DNA of 34,489 nucleotides, from NCBI GenBank assembly GCA_964401455.1, contig CAYNYI010000015.1, positions 1 through 34,489 on the forward strand, given 5' to 3'. Under the pieces are notes generated by a model that worked only from the letters and a program-made list of their open reading frames with translations, was not told where the DNA came from and made no database searches. The stretch is from CAYNYI01 sp964401455 (GTDB lineage Bacteria; Fibrobacterota; OXYB2-FULL-49-7; CAYNYI01). Below, in pieces: positions 8,070-15,572 of this stretch. How positions within the stretch are numbered: position 1 is the first letter of the stretch; each line of letters starts with the position of its first letter. The position numbers and the translations under genes were made by a program.

Positions 8070-9065
8070 TCAGGCGACCTTCGGTCTGAAAACCTTTATG
8101 CCGATTTCGCCGAGTTTTTTCTGTAATTTTTTATATGTCTTTTCATTTGGACATATCCCTATGACGGCTCCGCCGGAACCTGAAAATTTCGCGCTTGCTC
8201 CGCATGAACGCGCGGTTTCAACCATCTGAACATTTTTATCGTCTATGTTGTAAAGAGATCTTCTAAGGTCGAAGTTTTTATTAATCAATTCTGAAACTTT
8301 GTCATACTTTTTTTCCAGAATCGCCGATTTCCCCTGCGCGGCAATTTCCGCGAACTTTTTCATTGCGGAAATAATTTTTCGGTCTCCCAATTCGAACCTT
8401 TCTTTGATATTGTTATGGACCTTGCCGGAAACTTCGGCGATGTCTGTCCTGTAGGCAGCGTAAAGCCCGGGCAGAGAATCGGCGGGAAGTTCTTCATAAA
8501 TACCGTGGCCGTTTTTATCGAAAAATTTTTTATCGAAATCCATAAATACAACGCCCTCATAGGTCTGGATGACCCTGTCCTGAAGGCCCGCGCCGATATT
8601 CAGTTCGCGTGTTTCAACAGACAGAATAAGGTTCGGAAGAATCGGCTTTGGTATATCTACCTGATAAAAACTTATCAATGCCCTGAAAACGGCGGTAATG
8701 ATGGCGCTTGATCCGGCCATGCCGACCTGCCGGGGAATATTGGAATTGTATTCTATGGTGAAGTTCCTGTTATCAAGAACGATATTGTTTTGCGTGCAGT
8801 ATTCATAAAAAACCTTTATAGACGCCTTTATAAGACGTATTCCTCCGTAGTAGCTGTTCAGCCTTACATCGGAAACAAGCTCTGCCATGGACCGGAACCG
8901 CGAATGGTCGCGTTTGTTCGGTATGATATTTATTTCCGGGGTGTGGTAAAGAATTACATTTGCCCGGTAATTTTTTATTATAACAGAAACCGTTTTTCCG
9001 TAATATCCGTCGGACGGGTTTCCCAGAAGTCCTGCCCTGGCGTAGGCCATGGTTTTTATTATCAT
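8070..9065 (-). CDS. GHMP-family sugar kinase, glucuronokinase-like
   Basis: 331 residues with GHMP kinase layout. Motif 1 region ARAGLLGNPSDGYYGKTVS (9-27) closely resembles the N-terminus of plant glucuronokinase as I remember it (RVGLLGNPSDVYFGRTIS). Motif 2 is IPRQVGMAGSSAI (110-122), the ATP-binding loop. Motif 3 is GASAKFSGSGGAVIG near residue 290. The family phosphorylates the anomeric hydroxyl of a sugar; the likely product is D-glucuronate-1-phosphate. The ATG at 9065 has AAGGAG upstream. galU follows in the same operon, matching the kinase plus UDP-sugar pyrophosphorylase pair of the plant UDP-glucuronate salvage route. Alternatives are kinases for arabinose, galactose or heptose phosphates, so the family call is firm but the substrate is inferred. 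Confidence 0.75.
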   Translation of the reverse strand: MIIKTMAYARAGLLGNPSDGYYGKTVSVIIKNYRANVILYHTPEINIIPNKRDHSRFRSMAELVSDVRLNSYYGGIRLIKASIKVFYEYCTQNNIVLDNRNFTIEYNSNIPRQVGMAGSSAIITAVFRALISFYQVDIPKPILPNLILSVETRELNIGAGLQDRVIQTYEGVVFMDFDKKFFDKNGHGIYEELPADSLPGLYAAYRTDIAEVSGKVHNNIKERFELGDRKIISAMKKFAEIAAQGKSAILEKKYDKVSELINKNFDLRRSLYNIDDKNVQMVETARSCGASAKFSGSGGAVIGICPNEKTYKKLQKKLGEIGIKVFRPKVA

Positions 9066-9141
9066 AAAGGCTCCTTATAAATATAGTCAATTAATATAAT
9101 TTCTTGAAAGGCGGCTCAGGCATAATAAACAGTATTTTACT

Positions 9142-9170
9142 TTGATGAAGCGGGTTACGGGTATTATTTT
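9142..9170 (+). promoter_or_regulatory. Possible promoter of dapB
   Basis: TTGATG (9142-9147) and TATTTT (9165-9170) are separated by 17 bases and lie 30 bp before the dapB start. The -10 is not a strong match, so this is tentative. The same divergent spacer (9066-9200) must also hold the promoter of the minus-strand kinase operon, which I could not place. Confidence 0.35.
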
Positions 9171-9200
9171 GTTCTTCAGATTAAATATAAGGAGGAAAAA

Positions 9201-9977
9201 ATGCTGAAAATAACAGTTGCAGGCTGCATGGGAAGAATGGGAAAAAACGTGATGGAAGCAGTGAATGAGACTGAAGGCGTAAGAGTTTCCGGGCTTACGG
9301 AGGCTCCCGGGTCGGAACATATAGGCAGGGAGATAGACGGTCAGATTATTAAAGACAATATGATGGAAGCCGCTTCGGGTTCTAATGTTATAATCGATTT
9401 CACTCTTCCGATTTCCACAATGGAAAACCTTGAGGCTGCACGGGTAAGAAGAAAAGGAATAGTGATTGCCACTACCGGGCTTTCAGAGTCCGATGAAAAG
9501 AACATTAAGAAAGCCTCGGAAGAAATTCCTGTGGTTTATGCTCCGAATATGGGTATCGGTATAAACCTTTTGCTCAAACTGGTTGAGGAGTCCGCAAAAA
9601 CCCTTGGTCTTGATTTTAATATTGAGGTAATCGAAGCACATCACAATAAGAAAAAGGACGCCCCTAGCGGAACAGCTCTTGCCCTCGCCGAAGCCGCTGC
9701 CGCCGGCGCCGGGCTTGACCGCAGGGAGGACGCCGTTTACGGCCGTGAGGGCTTTACCGGAGAGAGAAAAAGAAATGAGATCGGGATACACGCTGTAAGA
9801 GCCGGAGATATAGTGGGGGACCATACCGTACTTTTTTGCTCTACCGGCGAAAGAATAGAATTAAAACACCAGGCCCACAGCAGAATGGTTTTTGCAAACG
9901 GCGCTGTCCGCGCCGCGAAATTTCTGTCCGGCCACGATACCGGTCTCTACAATATGCGGGATGTGTTGGGCATCTGA
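9201..9977 (+). CDS. dapB: 4-hydroxy-tetrahydrodipicolinate reductase
   Basis: 258 residues, normal for DapB. It reduces the DapA product with NAD(P)H in the lysine/diaminopimelate pathway. The dinucleotide-binding loop VAGCMGRMGKNV is at 6-17; IDFTLP (65-70) and ATTGLSE (90-96) line the cofactor site; the catalytic segment EAHHNKKKDAPSGTA (145-159) contains His147/His148, the lysine and the SGT loop. Ribosome binding site AAGGAGG precedes the ATG. It is transcribed divergently from the kinase-galU-bio operon and is followed after two bases by an SDR gene. No lysine riboswitch is present in the short upstream spacer. Confidence 0.96.
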   Translation: MLKITVAGCMGRMGKNVMEAVNETEGVRVSGLTEAPGSEHIGREIDGQIIKDNMMEAASGSNVIIDFTLPISTMENLEAARVRRKGIVIATTGLSESDEKNIKKASEEIPVVYAPNMGIGINLLLKLVEESAKTLGLDFNIEVIEAHHNKKKDAPSGTALALAEAAAAGAGLDRREDAVYGREGFTGERKRNEIGIHAVRAGDIVGDHTVLFCSTGERIELKHQAHSRMVFANGAVRAAKFLSGHDTGLYNMRDVLGI

Positions 9978-9979
9978 TT

Positions 9980-10654
9980 ATGTGTCAAACGGTTGTTGTA
10001 ACCGGAGGGAGTCGGGGACTCGGCGCCGAAATCTGCAGGTCATATGTCTCGGAGGATAGAAAAGTTTTCTCGCTTTCTCGCTCGGGTGACTCGCCTTGCG
10101 AGGGTGTGGTCGGTATTTGTTGCGACGTCGTTTCAAAAAAAGCCATACAAAAAGCCTGCGGAAAAACCGGGCCGCCGGATGTCCTTATCAATAATGCCGC
10201 TGCCGTAAAAGACAGTCCGATTTATAAAATGTGTACCGAAGACTGGGATTTTGTGTGGGAGACCTGTTTTACCGGAACAGTGAATATGCTGGAGATCTAC
10301 CTTCCTGTTATGTCTTGTCGGGGAACTGTCATAAATATAATATCCTCCTCCGCCTTTTACGGACGAAAAGGGCAGTGCAATTATTCGGCGGCAAAGGCCG
10401 CATTATCTTCTCTTGCGGTTTCTATGGGGCGGGAACTCGGAAAAAGAGGAATAAGGATAAATAATGTAAATCCGGGATTTATGAGAACCGGTATGTCGTT
10501 TTCAGAAGATGATGTTTATTATAAGAAAGCCATGTCTGACAGTCTGCTTGGAACCGTCTCCGAAGTAAAAGCCGCTGCAGAATTTGTAAAATATGCGGCC
10601 GGTCTCCCCGGGGTGACCGGCCAGACATTTAATTTTGACAGCCGTCTTTTCTGA
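9980..10654 (+). CDS. Short-chain dehydrogenase/reductase coupled to dapB
   Basis: 224 residues when started at ATG 9980, two bases after the dapB stop; a longer frame from 9836 is only read-through of dapB. Classical SDR motifs: TGGSRGLG cofactor loop (8-15), NNAA (71-74), catalytic serine in NIISSSAFYG (near 122-124), and Tyr135/Lys139 in YSAAKAAL. PGFMRTGMS lies after strand 6 as in FabG-type enzymes. It is a little shorter than FabG (about 245). No substrate can be named. Translational coupling to dapB implies co-expression but not a known lysine step. It converges on the Gfo/Idh/MocA gene, 12 bp away. Confidence 0.85.
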   Translation: MCQTVVVTGGSRGLGAEICRSYVSEDRKVFSLSRSGDSPCEGVVGICCDVVSKKAIQKACGKTGPPDVLINNAAAVKDSPIYKMCTEDWDFVWETCFTGTVNMLEIYLPVMSCRGTVINIISSSAFYGRKGQCNYSAAKAALSSLAVSMGRELGKRGIRINNVNPGFMRTGMSFSEDDVYYKKAMSDSLLGTVSEVKAAAEFVKYAAGLPGVTGQTFNFDSRLF

Positions 10655-10666
10655 TTATTCTTCTCA

Positions 10667-11986
10667 TTAATTCAGTTTAAGCAGATCGTCAACTTCTACG
10701 GGGAGACCGGAGGCGATAGATCTGTTTGCCGCAATTCCGGTAAGTATGCTTAAGGCGCCGTCTTTTTTACCGGCCGCTCTTTTATATGGATCTTCTTTCG
10801 GGTCGCCGAAGATGTCTTCGAGGAGCCTCTGGTCTCCACCTCCGTGACCCCCTTTAGGAATTTCGACTTTAACCCGGAGGGGCTTTTTCCAATGTTTATG
10901 GATAACAACCTCAGGGCCCTCTCCCTGTTCGAATTTTTCGGTGTCCCGGTTTTCTGCCAGGTTTATGTCGTCCTCCGCGCCGGAAACATATGTGTTTTCA
11001 CGGTTCACGTATTCAAGTCTGCCGCGGCTTCCGTTAAATCCCACGCGGAGACCTTCCCAGGGTGAGTGCGCGTTAAGAGAATATGAAAGCAGCATTCCCG
11101 AACGATAGCGTACATTTACGCTCATGCTGTCTTCAATTCCGATATTATAACCGAAAACACTCTGATCTCTGTGATACCCGTCCTCATGCTCCGCTTCAAG
11201 GTAAAGACCTTTGAGATTATCGTCTTTTTCGAGATGCAGGGCGAAAGGGTCTTTGCCCGCGATTTCTGAGCCGTGCGCTCGTTCATAGAACCGAGTAACT
11301 CCCCGTTTCTCAGCATTCTCTCTGCCGTAAAAGCCGAGTCTCCCGAAGGCAAAAACTGTTTCCGGAATATTTTGTGTCCACCAGTTGACAAGGTCAAAAT
11401 GATGCGTGGATTTATGTACAAGAAGCCCGCCGCTGTTTACCTTGTCCCTGTGCCAGCGTCTGAAGTAATCCGCTCCGTGTTTTGTGTCGAGAAGCCATTC
11501 GAAATTCACGCTAAGGACATCTCCAATATCTCCTGAGTCAATGATTTCCCTGACTTTTGTCGCCGCGGGGCTGTATCGATAATTAAAGGTTACACGCAGG
11601 TCGCGGCCGGTCCTTTCGGCCGTCTCCAGGATTCTTCGGCATTTTTTTTCGTCGGTTGTCATCGGCTTTTCAGAAATGATATCGCATCCTTTTTCCATTG
11701 CCCGGCAAATATAATCATCATGAGTTCTGTCCATAGACGTGACTATGACTGTATCCGGTTTTTGCTCGTCAATCATCTTCTCAAATTCGGTATGCGGATA
11801 TTGTTTCACCTCTTTGTAGCCGTATTTAGACCTGTGGCGGTTGAGTTGATAATTCATCCGCGTCAGATTGATGTCACATACACCAGCGAGTTCAGAGGTC
11901 TCTTTGTATTTGTCCATAAGCGCAGTCAGGAACATGGCAGATCGGGATCCTATTCCGACTTGGCAGTATTTTTTTTTCTTCGACAT
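10667..11986 (-). CDS. Gfo/Idh/MocA-family oxidoreductase
   Basis: 439 residues. The N-terminal Rossmann domain begins KKYCQVGIGSRSAMF (GxGxRS variant of the NAD(P) loop) and carries the family lysine in DIISEKPMTTDEKK near residue 110. The C-terminal alpha/beta domain has the catalytic-region motif SGGLLVHKSTHHFDLVNWW (about 185-204) with conserved His residues. This family oxidises or reduces sugars, inositols and derivatives; the substrate is not evident. The ATG at 11986 has AGGGG upstream. A LacI-type regulator ends 27 bp upstream on the same strand, so the pair probably forms a locally regulated carbohydrate unit. Confidence 0.88.
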   Translation of the reverse strand: MSKKKKYCQVGIGSRSAMFLTALMDKYKETSELAGVCDINLTRMNYQLNRHRSKYGYKEVKQYPHTEFEKMIDEQKPDTVIVTSMDRTHDDYICRAMEKGCDIISEKPMTTDEKKCRRILETAERTGRDLRVTFNYRYSPAATKVREIIDSGDIGDVLSVNFEWLLDTKHGADYFRRWHRDKVNSGGLLVHKSTHHFDLVNWWTQNIPETVFAFGRLGFYGRENAEKRGVTRFYERAHGSEIAGKDPFALHLEKDDNLKGLYLEAEHEDGYHRDQSVFGYNIGIEDSMSVNVRYRSGMLLSYSLNAHSPWEGLRVGFNGSRGRLEYVNRENTYVSGAEDDINLAENRDTEKFEQGEGPEVVIHKHWKKPLRVKVEIPKGGHGGGDQRLLEDIFGDPKEDPYKRAAGKKDGALSILTGIAANRSIASGLPVEVDDLLKLN

Positions 11987-12013
11987 ATATTTCCCCTTTC
12001 GTCTGAAGATATA

Positions 12014-13024
12014 TTATTGATATATTTTTTTCATTATTTCCGGGTTTATCTGCGTTGTGGTTTCTCTTAAAAAAAGTTTAGTGTCAAGCTTTTTTGTCTG
12101 CTTCGCGCATTCCGGGTAAGACAGCCTGTTTTTTAGAAGATTTATGGCTTCCCTGGCCGCTTCTGCGACAGGCTGAACAACGGTTGTTAAAGAAGGGCTG
12201 AGGTATGCGCATTCCGGGATTCCGTCCATTCCCGCAATAGAAACATCCTCGGGAACTCGAAGCCCCAATTCATGGACCGCTCTCAGGGCTCCTATAGCCA
12301 TAGTGTCGGAATATGCGAAGAGCGCATCGCAGGGAACGGTTGAAAAAAGCTCTCTGGCAGCAAAATAGGCGTTTTCTATATCGGAGCCGGCCGGATGAAA
12401 TAATTCAGGTGCAGGAGCCTCTTCTTCTTCGCAGGCGCTGATAATTCCTTTGAGTCTGTCGTCCGGATTTTTGCAGTTGCAGAAAGAGAAATACACAGGT
12501 CTTGTTTTTTTGGTGTGAATAAAAAGCTTTGCTATTTGTCGAGTTCCCGCAGCTCTGTTTATAAGTAAGCTGTCGAATGTTTCTGACTCCGCGCCGATGC
12601 TTACAAAAGGGATCTTTTTTTTCCGGAGCATTGCTGTTGTCTCCGGGGATATCCGGAGCGTGTCGCCGCAGAAAATTATACCGGAGTTACCCGCCGAAAC
12701 CGCCTCTCTCGCTTGGCTTTCCACATCTCCTTCTTCCGCACAGACACCGGTTTCCACATAGCCGAATTCTTTTTCAGCCATGTTTATTAATTCATGTTCA
12801 CGCATGGCTGAAATTCTGGTCCGTCCGTAATTTACAATGATTTTGACGCCGCTTCTGCGACCTGTACGCAAATAGCTTGCGGCCCTGCTGGGCATTATGC
12901 CGCATTTTCGGGCAATTTCCAGAATTTCTTTTTGTTTTTTAGCGGAGACCCCGGGCTTTCCGGCCAAAGCCCGAGAGACAGTGCTAATAGATACGCCTGT
13001 TTTTTCAGCAATATTTTTAAGCAT
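12014..13024 (-). CDS. LacI-family transcriptional regulator
   Basis: 336 residues. The N-terminal helix-turn-helix NIAEKTGVSISTVSRALAGK (4-23) and hinge region (to about 58) are typical LacI; the remainder is a periplasmic-binding-protein-like effector domain with DALFAYSDTMAIGAL, VPEDVSIAGMDGI and SPSLTTVVQPV. It would bind DNA as a dimer and respond to a sugar, probably one linked to the adjacent Gfo/Idh/MocA oxidoreductase. A perfect 14-bp palindrome of LacI-operator type lies in its promoter (13093-13106), so autoregulation is likely. No clear Shine-Dalgarno precedes the ATG at 13024. Confidence 0.92.
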   Translation of the reverse strand: MLKNIAEKTGVSISTVSRALAGKPGVSAKKQKEILEIARKCGIMPSRAASYLRTGRRSGVKIIVNYGRTRISAMREHELINMAEKEFGYVETGVCAEEGDVESQAREAVSAGNSGIIFCGDTLRISPETTAMLRKKKIPFVSIGAESETFDSLLINRAAGTRQIAKLFIHTKKTRPVYFSFCNCKNPDDRLKGIISACEEEEAPAPELFHPAGSDIENAYFAARELFSTVPCDALFAYSDTMAIGALRAVHELGLRVPEDVSIAGMDGIPECAYLSPSLTTVVQPVAEAAREAINLLKNRLSYPECAKQTKKLDTKLFLRETTTQINPEIMKKIYQ

Positions 13025-13068
13025 TTATCAATCGTTTGCTATAGTTAAAAAGTTGATTTATAATGGTT

Positions 13069-13097
13069 AATATATAAAAATTCTTTTGGAAACGCAA
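13069..13097 (-). promoter_or_regulatory. Promoter of the lacI-type regulator gene
   Basis: On the minus strand TTGCGT (13097-13092) and TATATT (13074-13069) are spaced by 17 bases. The -35 lies inside the operator palindrome, which fits repression by the gene's own product. Confidence 0.55.
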
Positions 13098-13106
13098 ACG
13101 TTTGCG
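13093..13106. promoter_or_regulatory. LacI-type operator palindrome
   Basis: CGCAAACGTTTGCG is a perfect 14-bp palindrome with the central AAACGTTT common in LacI-family operators. It overlaps the predicted -35 of the lacI promoter and lies about 17 bp upstream of the -35 of the divergent GAF gene. A weaker related site (AATCGTTTGC, 13030-13039) lies just before the lacI start codon. Confidence 0.75.
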
Positions 13107-13122
13107 CAAAGACAAGAATTTT

Positions 13123-13151
13123 TTGTTTTATGCTGGGATTTTTTATATAAT
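13123..13151 (+). promoter_or_regulatory. Promoter of the GAF/Cys4 gene
   Basis: TTGTTT (13123-13128) and a perfect TATAAT (13146-13151) are spaced by 17 bases. The predicted transcription start near 13158 excludes the ATG at 13156 as a normal start and supports ATG 13198. Confidence 0.65.
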
Positions 13152-13197
13152 TTGAATGAAAGTCGATTTTATCCGTAAGGGGAAAGGTGTTCTCAAA

Positions 13198-13875
13198 ATG
13201 ATTGAATCCGAGCTTTATATTCCCCATGATACTCTGAATTCATGGCAGGAAATACTTGACCTTCTTGTAAAAGTTCTTGAAATTCCGGCAGCGCTTATTA
13301 TGAGGCTCAAGCCTCCGCACATAGAAGTCTTTTTGTCTGAAGGGGATGCGGAAAACCCTTATAAGCCGGGTGACCGGGAGATCTTTGACGGTTCAGGGCT
13401 TTACTGTGAAAGGGTTATTAAGAGCGAAAAATCTCTCCATGTTCCGAATGCGCTTAAAGATAAAAAATGGGATAAAAACCCTGATATCAAATTAGGAATG
13501 ATCGCATATCTCGGCTTTCCCTTATTTTTTCCGGGAGGAAAGCCTTTTGGTACTATTTGTGTCCTGGACAGAAAAGAAAATAAGTTTTCAAAAGAATCGA
13601 AATTACTGATAAATAAGTTCAGTCAAATCGTAGAAGATAATCTGGCTTTGAATTATATGAACAATACCCTCGGTGATGAAAACAGGGAACTGAAGGATTA
13701 TATTGATGAAATAAGGATCTTGAGGCGTGTTTTGCCGATATGCTCGGTGTGTAAAAAAATAAGAACAGGGCTTGGAAACTGGGCATCGGTTGAAAATTAT
13801 TTCAATGAAAGCACCGGTACGGAGTTTTCACATACATTCTGTCCGGAGTGCGCTGAAAAGTGGTCTGCCTCCTGA
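13198..13875 (+). CDS. GAF-domain protein with C-terminal Cys4 module
   Basis: 225 residues from ATG 13198, which has AAGGGGAAAGG upstream; an in-frame ATG at 13156 lies on the promoter. Residues about 10-160 look like a GAF sensor domain (sensor of a small ligand or redox state), with GLYCERVIKSEKSLHVPNAL and YLGFPLFFPGGKPFGTICVLD. A short coiled coil follows (LGDENRELKDYIDEIRILRR). The last 44 residues are a C-x2-C-x29-C-x2-C module (Cys182, 185, 215, 218) beginning LPICSVCKKIR and ending FCPEC, probably zinc-binding. There is no kinase, cyclase or DNA-binding domain, so the Cys4 module must be the output or a partner-binding part. The same module ends the protein at 19139-20116. The function is unknown. 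Confidence 0.8.
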   Translation: MIESELYIPHDTLNSWQEILDLLVKVLEIPAALIMRLKPPHIEVFLSEGDAENPYKPGDREIFDGSGLYCERVIKSEKSLHVPNALKDKKWDKNPDIKLGMIAYLGFPLFFPGGKPFGTICVLDRKENKFSKESKLLINKFSQIVEDNLALNYMNNTLGDENRELKDYIDEIRILRRVLPICSVCKKIRTGLGNWASVENYFNESTGTEFSHTFCPECAEKWSAS

Positions 13876-14140
13876 TGGCGGGCCTGTTGGTTCAGAAATT
13901 CCTGAAGCGTTTTCAAGCTTTGTTTCCGGTGTCCTGTTGAAGTGCCGTACCCAAAAGCGTGCTTTGCGTCCTTAAGAACAACAAGCTTCGCTCTTCCGTC
14001 TTTTTCCTTTAAAATCAAACGCCAGAAAATCTTTTACATGTTTATCTACTTCTGTTCCGCAGAGTGCGAGATAAACCACCGTGCAAAAAAGAGCCGACCG
14101 CACAGAATGTGTCAGGAAAAACGCCTTTACTTGCAGCGTG
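13876..14140 (-). pseudogene. Decayed dienelactone-hydrolase-like gene fragment
   Basis: No intact gene covers this stretch, but three minus-strand frames give consecutive pieces resembling an alpha/beta hydrolase of the dienelactone hydrolase type: FPDTFCAVGSFLHGGLS (frame of 14140-14042), then VVYLALCGTEVDKHVKDFLA in a second frame, then KLVVLKDAKHAFGYGTS with LQEFLNQQ in a third. The order matches the C-terminal half of the family (SFHGG, then hG-x-D, then the catalytic-His AxHAF segment). Frameshifts separate the pieces and the N-terminal half is missing. The relic sits between the GAF gene and the hsp20 terminator. The call is from motif resemblance only. Confidence 0.5.
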
Positions 14141-14148
14141 TTGTCTGA

Positions 14149-14180
14149 AATAAAAAAGGAGGGCGTTTATGCCCTCCTTT
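14149..14180 (-). terminator. Rho-independent terminator of hsp20
   Basis: Perfect 10-bp stem AAAGGAGGGC (14155-14164) / GCCCTCCTTT (14171-14180) with a six-base loop. Read on the minus strand it is followed by a T-run. It lies 29 bp after the hsp20 stop. Confidence 0.88.
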
Positions 14181-14208
14181 GGCCGGTTTAAATACCTTTA
14201 AGCCCGCT

Positions 14209-14619
14209 CTATTTAATTGAGATTCTTCTTGGCTTGAGCTCCTCTTTTTTCTGAAGGCGAACCCTCAATATTCCGTCGTTAAAAGAAGCCTCAATGTCTT
14301 TGTCGCTGATATTCTCGCCTATATTAAAAGACCTTTCGAAGGTGCCGTAGCTTCTCTCATTGTAGTAATATCCGTCTTTCTCTTCTTTTTTCTCATTCTT
14401 TTTCTCTCCTCTTATTGTAAGAACACCGTTTTTAAGTTCAAGGTCGATATCTTCTTTTGAAACTCCCGGAAGTTCGGCGTTCAGTTCGAAATGGTCTTTC
14501 TCCTCACGGACTTCAACGCTCGGGTAGTTTGAGGATAATTCTCTTCTGAACCCTCCGTCAAAAAAATCCTCAAACCAGTTAGAAAGTTTCGCGGGTTCGT
14601 AATGCATTAAGTTTGACAT
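14209..14619 (-). CDS. Small heat shock protein, HSP20/alpha-crystallin family
   Basis: 136 residues from ATG 14619, which is preceded by GAGGAGG; a longer frame to 14694 has no ribosome binding site and runs into the promoter. The alpha-crystallin domain spans about 38-130, with VEVREEKDHFELNAELPGV, NGVLTIRGEKK and the family-defining FERSFNIGENI; the C-terminal anchoring motif RRISIK contains the I-x-I that docks neighbouring dimers. It holds unfolding proteins in an ATP-independent way in the cytoplasm. The promoter is of sigma-54 type (14664-14679) and no CIRCE element is seen. Confidence 0.93.
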   Translation of the reverse strand: MSNLMHYEPAKLSNWFEDFFDGGFRRELSSNYPSVEVREEKDHFELNAELPGVSKEDIDLELKNGVLTIRGEKKNEKKEEKDGYYYNERSYGTFERSFNIGENISDKDIEASFNDGILRVRLQKKEELKPRRISIK

Positions 14620-14663
14620 GGTAACCTCCTCTTTAATGTTTTTTGGTTTTCGAAAATATATTC

Positions 14664-14679
14664 GCAATCGATGTGCCAA
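14664..14679 (-). promoter_or_regulatory. Sigma-54 (RpoN)-type -24/-12 promoter of hsp20
   Basis: On the minus strand TTGGCAC is followed by ATCGA and TTGC. The GG and GC dinucleotides are exactly 10 bases apart, as the -24/-12 consensus requires. The predicted start near 14652 leaves a leader of about 32 bases with the ribosome binding site. No activator gene or enhancer site is evident in the window. Confidence 0.65.
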
Positions 14680-14774
14680 AAAGTGAATCGGCAAAATAAG
14701 CTTAAAAAAAGGAGGAAAAGTAGTGGAAGACCGGTATTGGAGTTTATGACTGGTTTATTTCAAAACAGTCTGTT

Positions 14775-15449
14775 TCATGTTTGAACAAAAGTAAGTCCGG
14801 ACCCGGGGTCGAAAGCAGAGGCGAATTTGAGGCCGTACGCAAAGCCTTTTTCGGATTCTTTTTTCCATATTATTTTAGCCGGTACTTCGCCGGATTTATC
14901 TGTGCCGGGGCGTGAAACCGGTATGTTGACCCGGGAGTCTTCCTCATACTCTTTCCAGCTCTCAAAACAGGTTCCCGAAAGGCTTACGTTTCTGACTGTA
15001 TGAAAAAGCTCCGGATTCTCCTTAAGCCTTATTAAAGGATGTGTATCGAGACGGGTGCAGAATCGTTTTTCTTTCGGAGGTTTTTCGCTCAGGAAAGAAT
15101 CGAGCAAAGCTGTAAGTTCTTTAAAATCCACAGGCTTTTTAAAAAAACCGTCAGTCTGAATCAGCCATTTTGTATGCCCTTTTTTATTCGCGCTTGTAAC
15201 GATAAACTTCACCGTCTTATAGATTTTATTGTTCCGGATTCTTTTGTAGAGTTCAAGTCCGTTCATTTTCGGCATATCAATGTCTGAAATAATGACATCG
15301 GGGTTTATATAGGGCAGAATGGTCAAAAGAGAAACAGCGTCATTGCATAAAGCAGTGCGGTTAAACCCGTTTGCCCCGAGTACTGCCGCGTAGAGGGCGG
15401 TTATATCAGGGTTGTCGTCTATGACTATGATGTTAAGGTCTTTTTGCAT
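14775..15449 (-). CDS. Response regulator: receiver domain plus PilZ-like domain
   Basis: 224 residues from ATG 15449 (the upstream extension to 15518 looks like promoter-side sequence; neither start has a strong ribosome binding site). The receiver domain (about 4-125) has the acidic pair Asp11/Asp12, phospho-acceptor Asp56 in IISDIDMPKMNG, the VTSANK switch threonine/serine and the lysine in FFKKPVDF. The second half resembles PilZ, the c-di-GMP-binding fold, with an Arg-rich start RFCTRLDTHPLIRL and VRNVSLSGTCFES (family N/D-x-S-x-x-G). It would link phosphorylation to a c-di-GMP-dependent output. No partner kinase is adjacent; the nearest is the hybrid kinase at 20268. Confidence 0.8.
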   Translation of the reverse strand: MQKDLNIIVIDDNPDITALYAAVLGANGFNRTALCNDAVSLLTILPYINPDVIISDIDMPKMNGLELYKRIRNNKIYKTVKFIVTSANKKGHTKWLIQTDGFFKKPVDFKELTALLDSFLSEKPPKEKRFCTRLDTHPLIRLKENPELFHTVRNVSLSGTCFESWKEYEEDSRVNIPVSRPGTDKSGEVPAKIIWKKESEKGFAYGLKFASAFDPGSGLTFVQT

Positions 15450-15572
15450 GATGATAGAAAAAGCCACAATATTCACAATAGCTACATTAAATATAGAGAA
15501 TATTGGAGTGTATTTCAATAAAACAAAATAAAATGAGAGATTCAGCGGAAAACAGTGTTGAATTACTCTACA

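Noticed and set aside
9066..9200. Possible lysine riboswitch before dapB
   Set aside because: The 135-bp spacer is too short for the lysine element and lacks its conserved core.
9836..9979. N-terminal extension of the SDR into dapB
   Set aside because: The extra 48 residues are the out-of-frame translation of the DapB C-terminus; ATG 9980 starts exactly at the Rossmann domain.
13772..14148. Small open frames (67, 73 and 68 codons) after the GAF gene
   Set aside because: No start signals; the minus-strand one is one frame of the hydrolase relic, the plus-strand ones have no features.
14620..14694. Upstream extension of hsp20
   Set aside because: It runs through the leader and the sigma-54-type promoter, while ATG 14619 has a perfect GAGGAGG.
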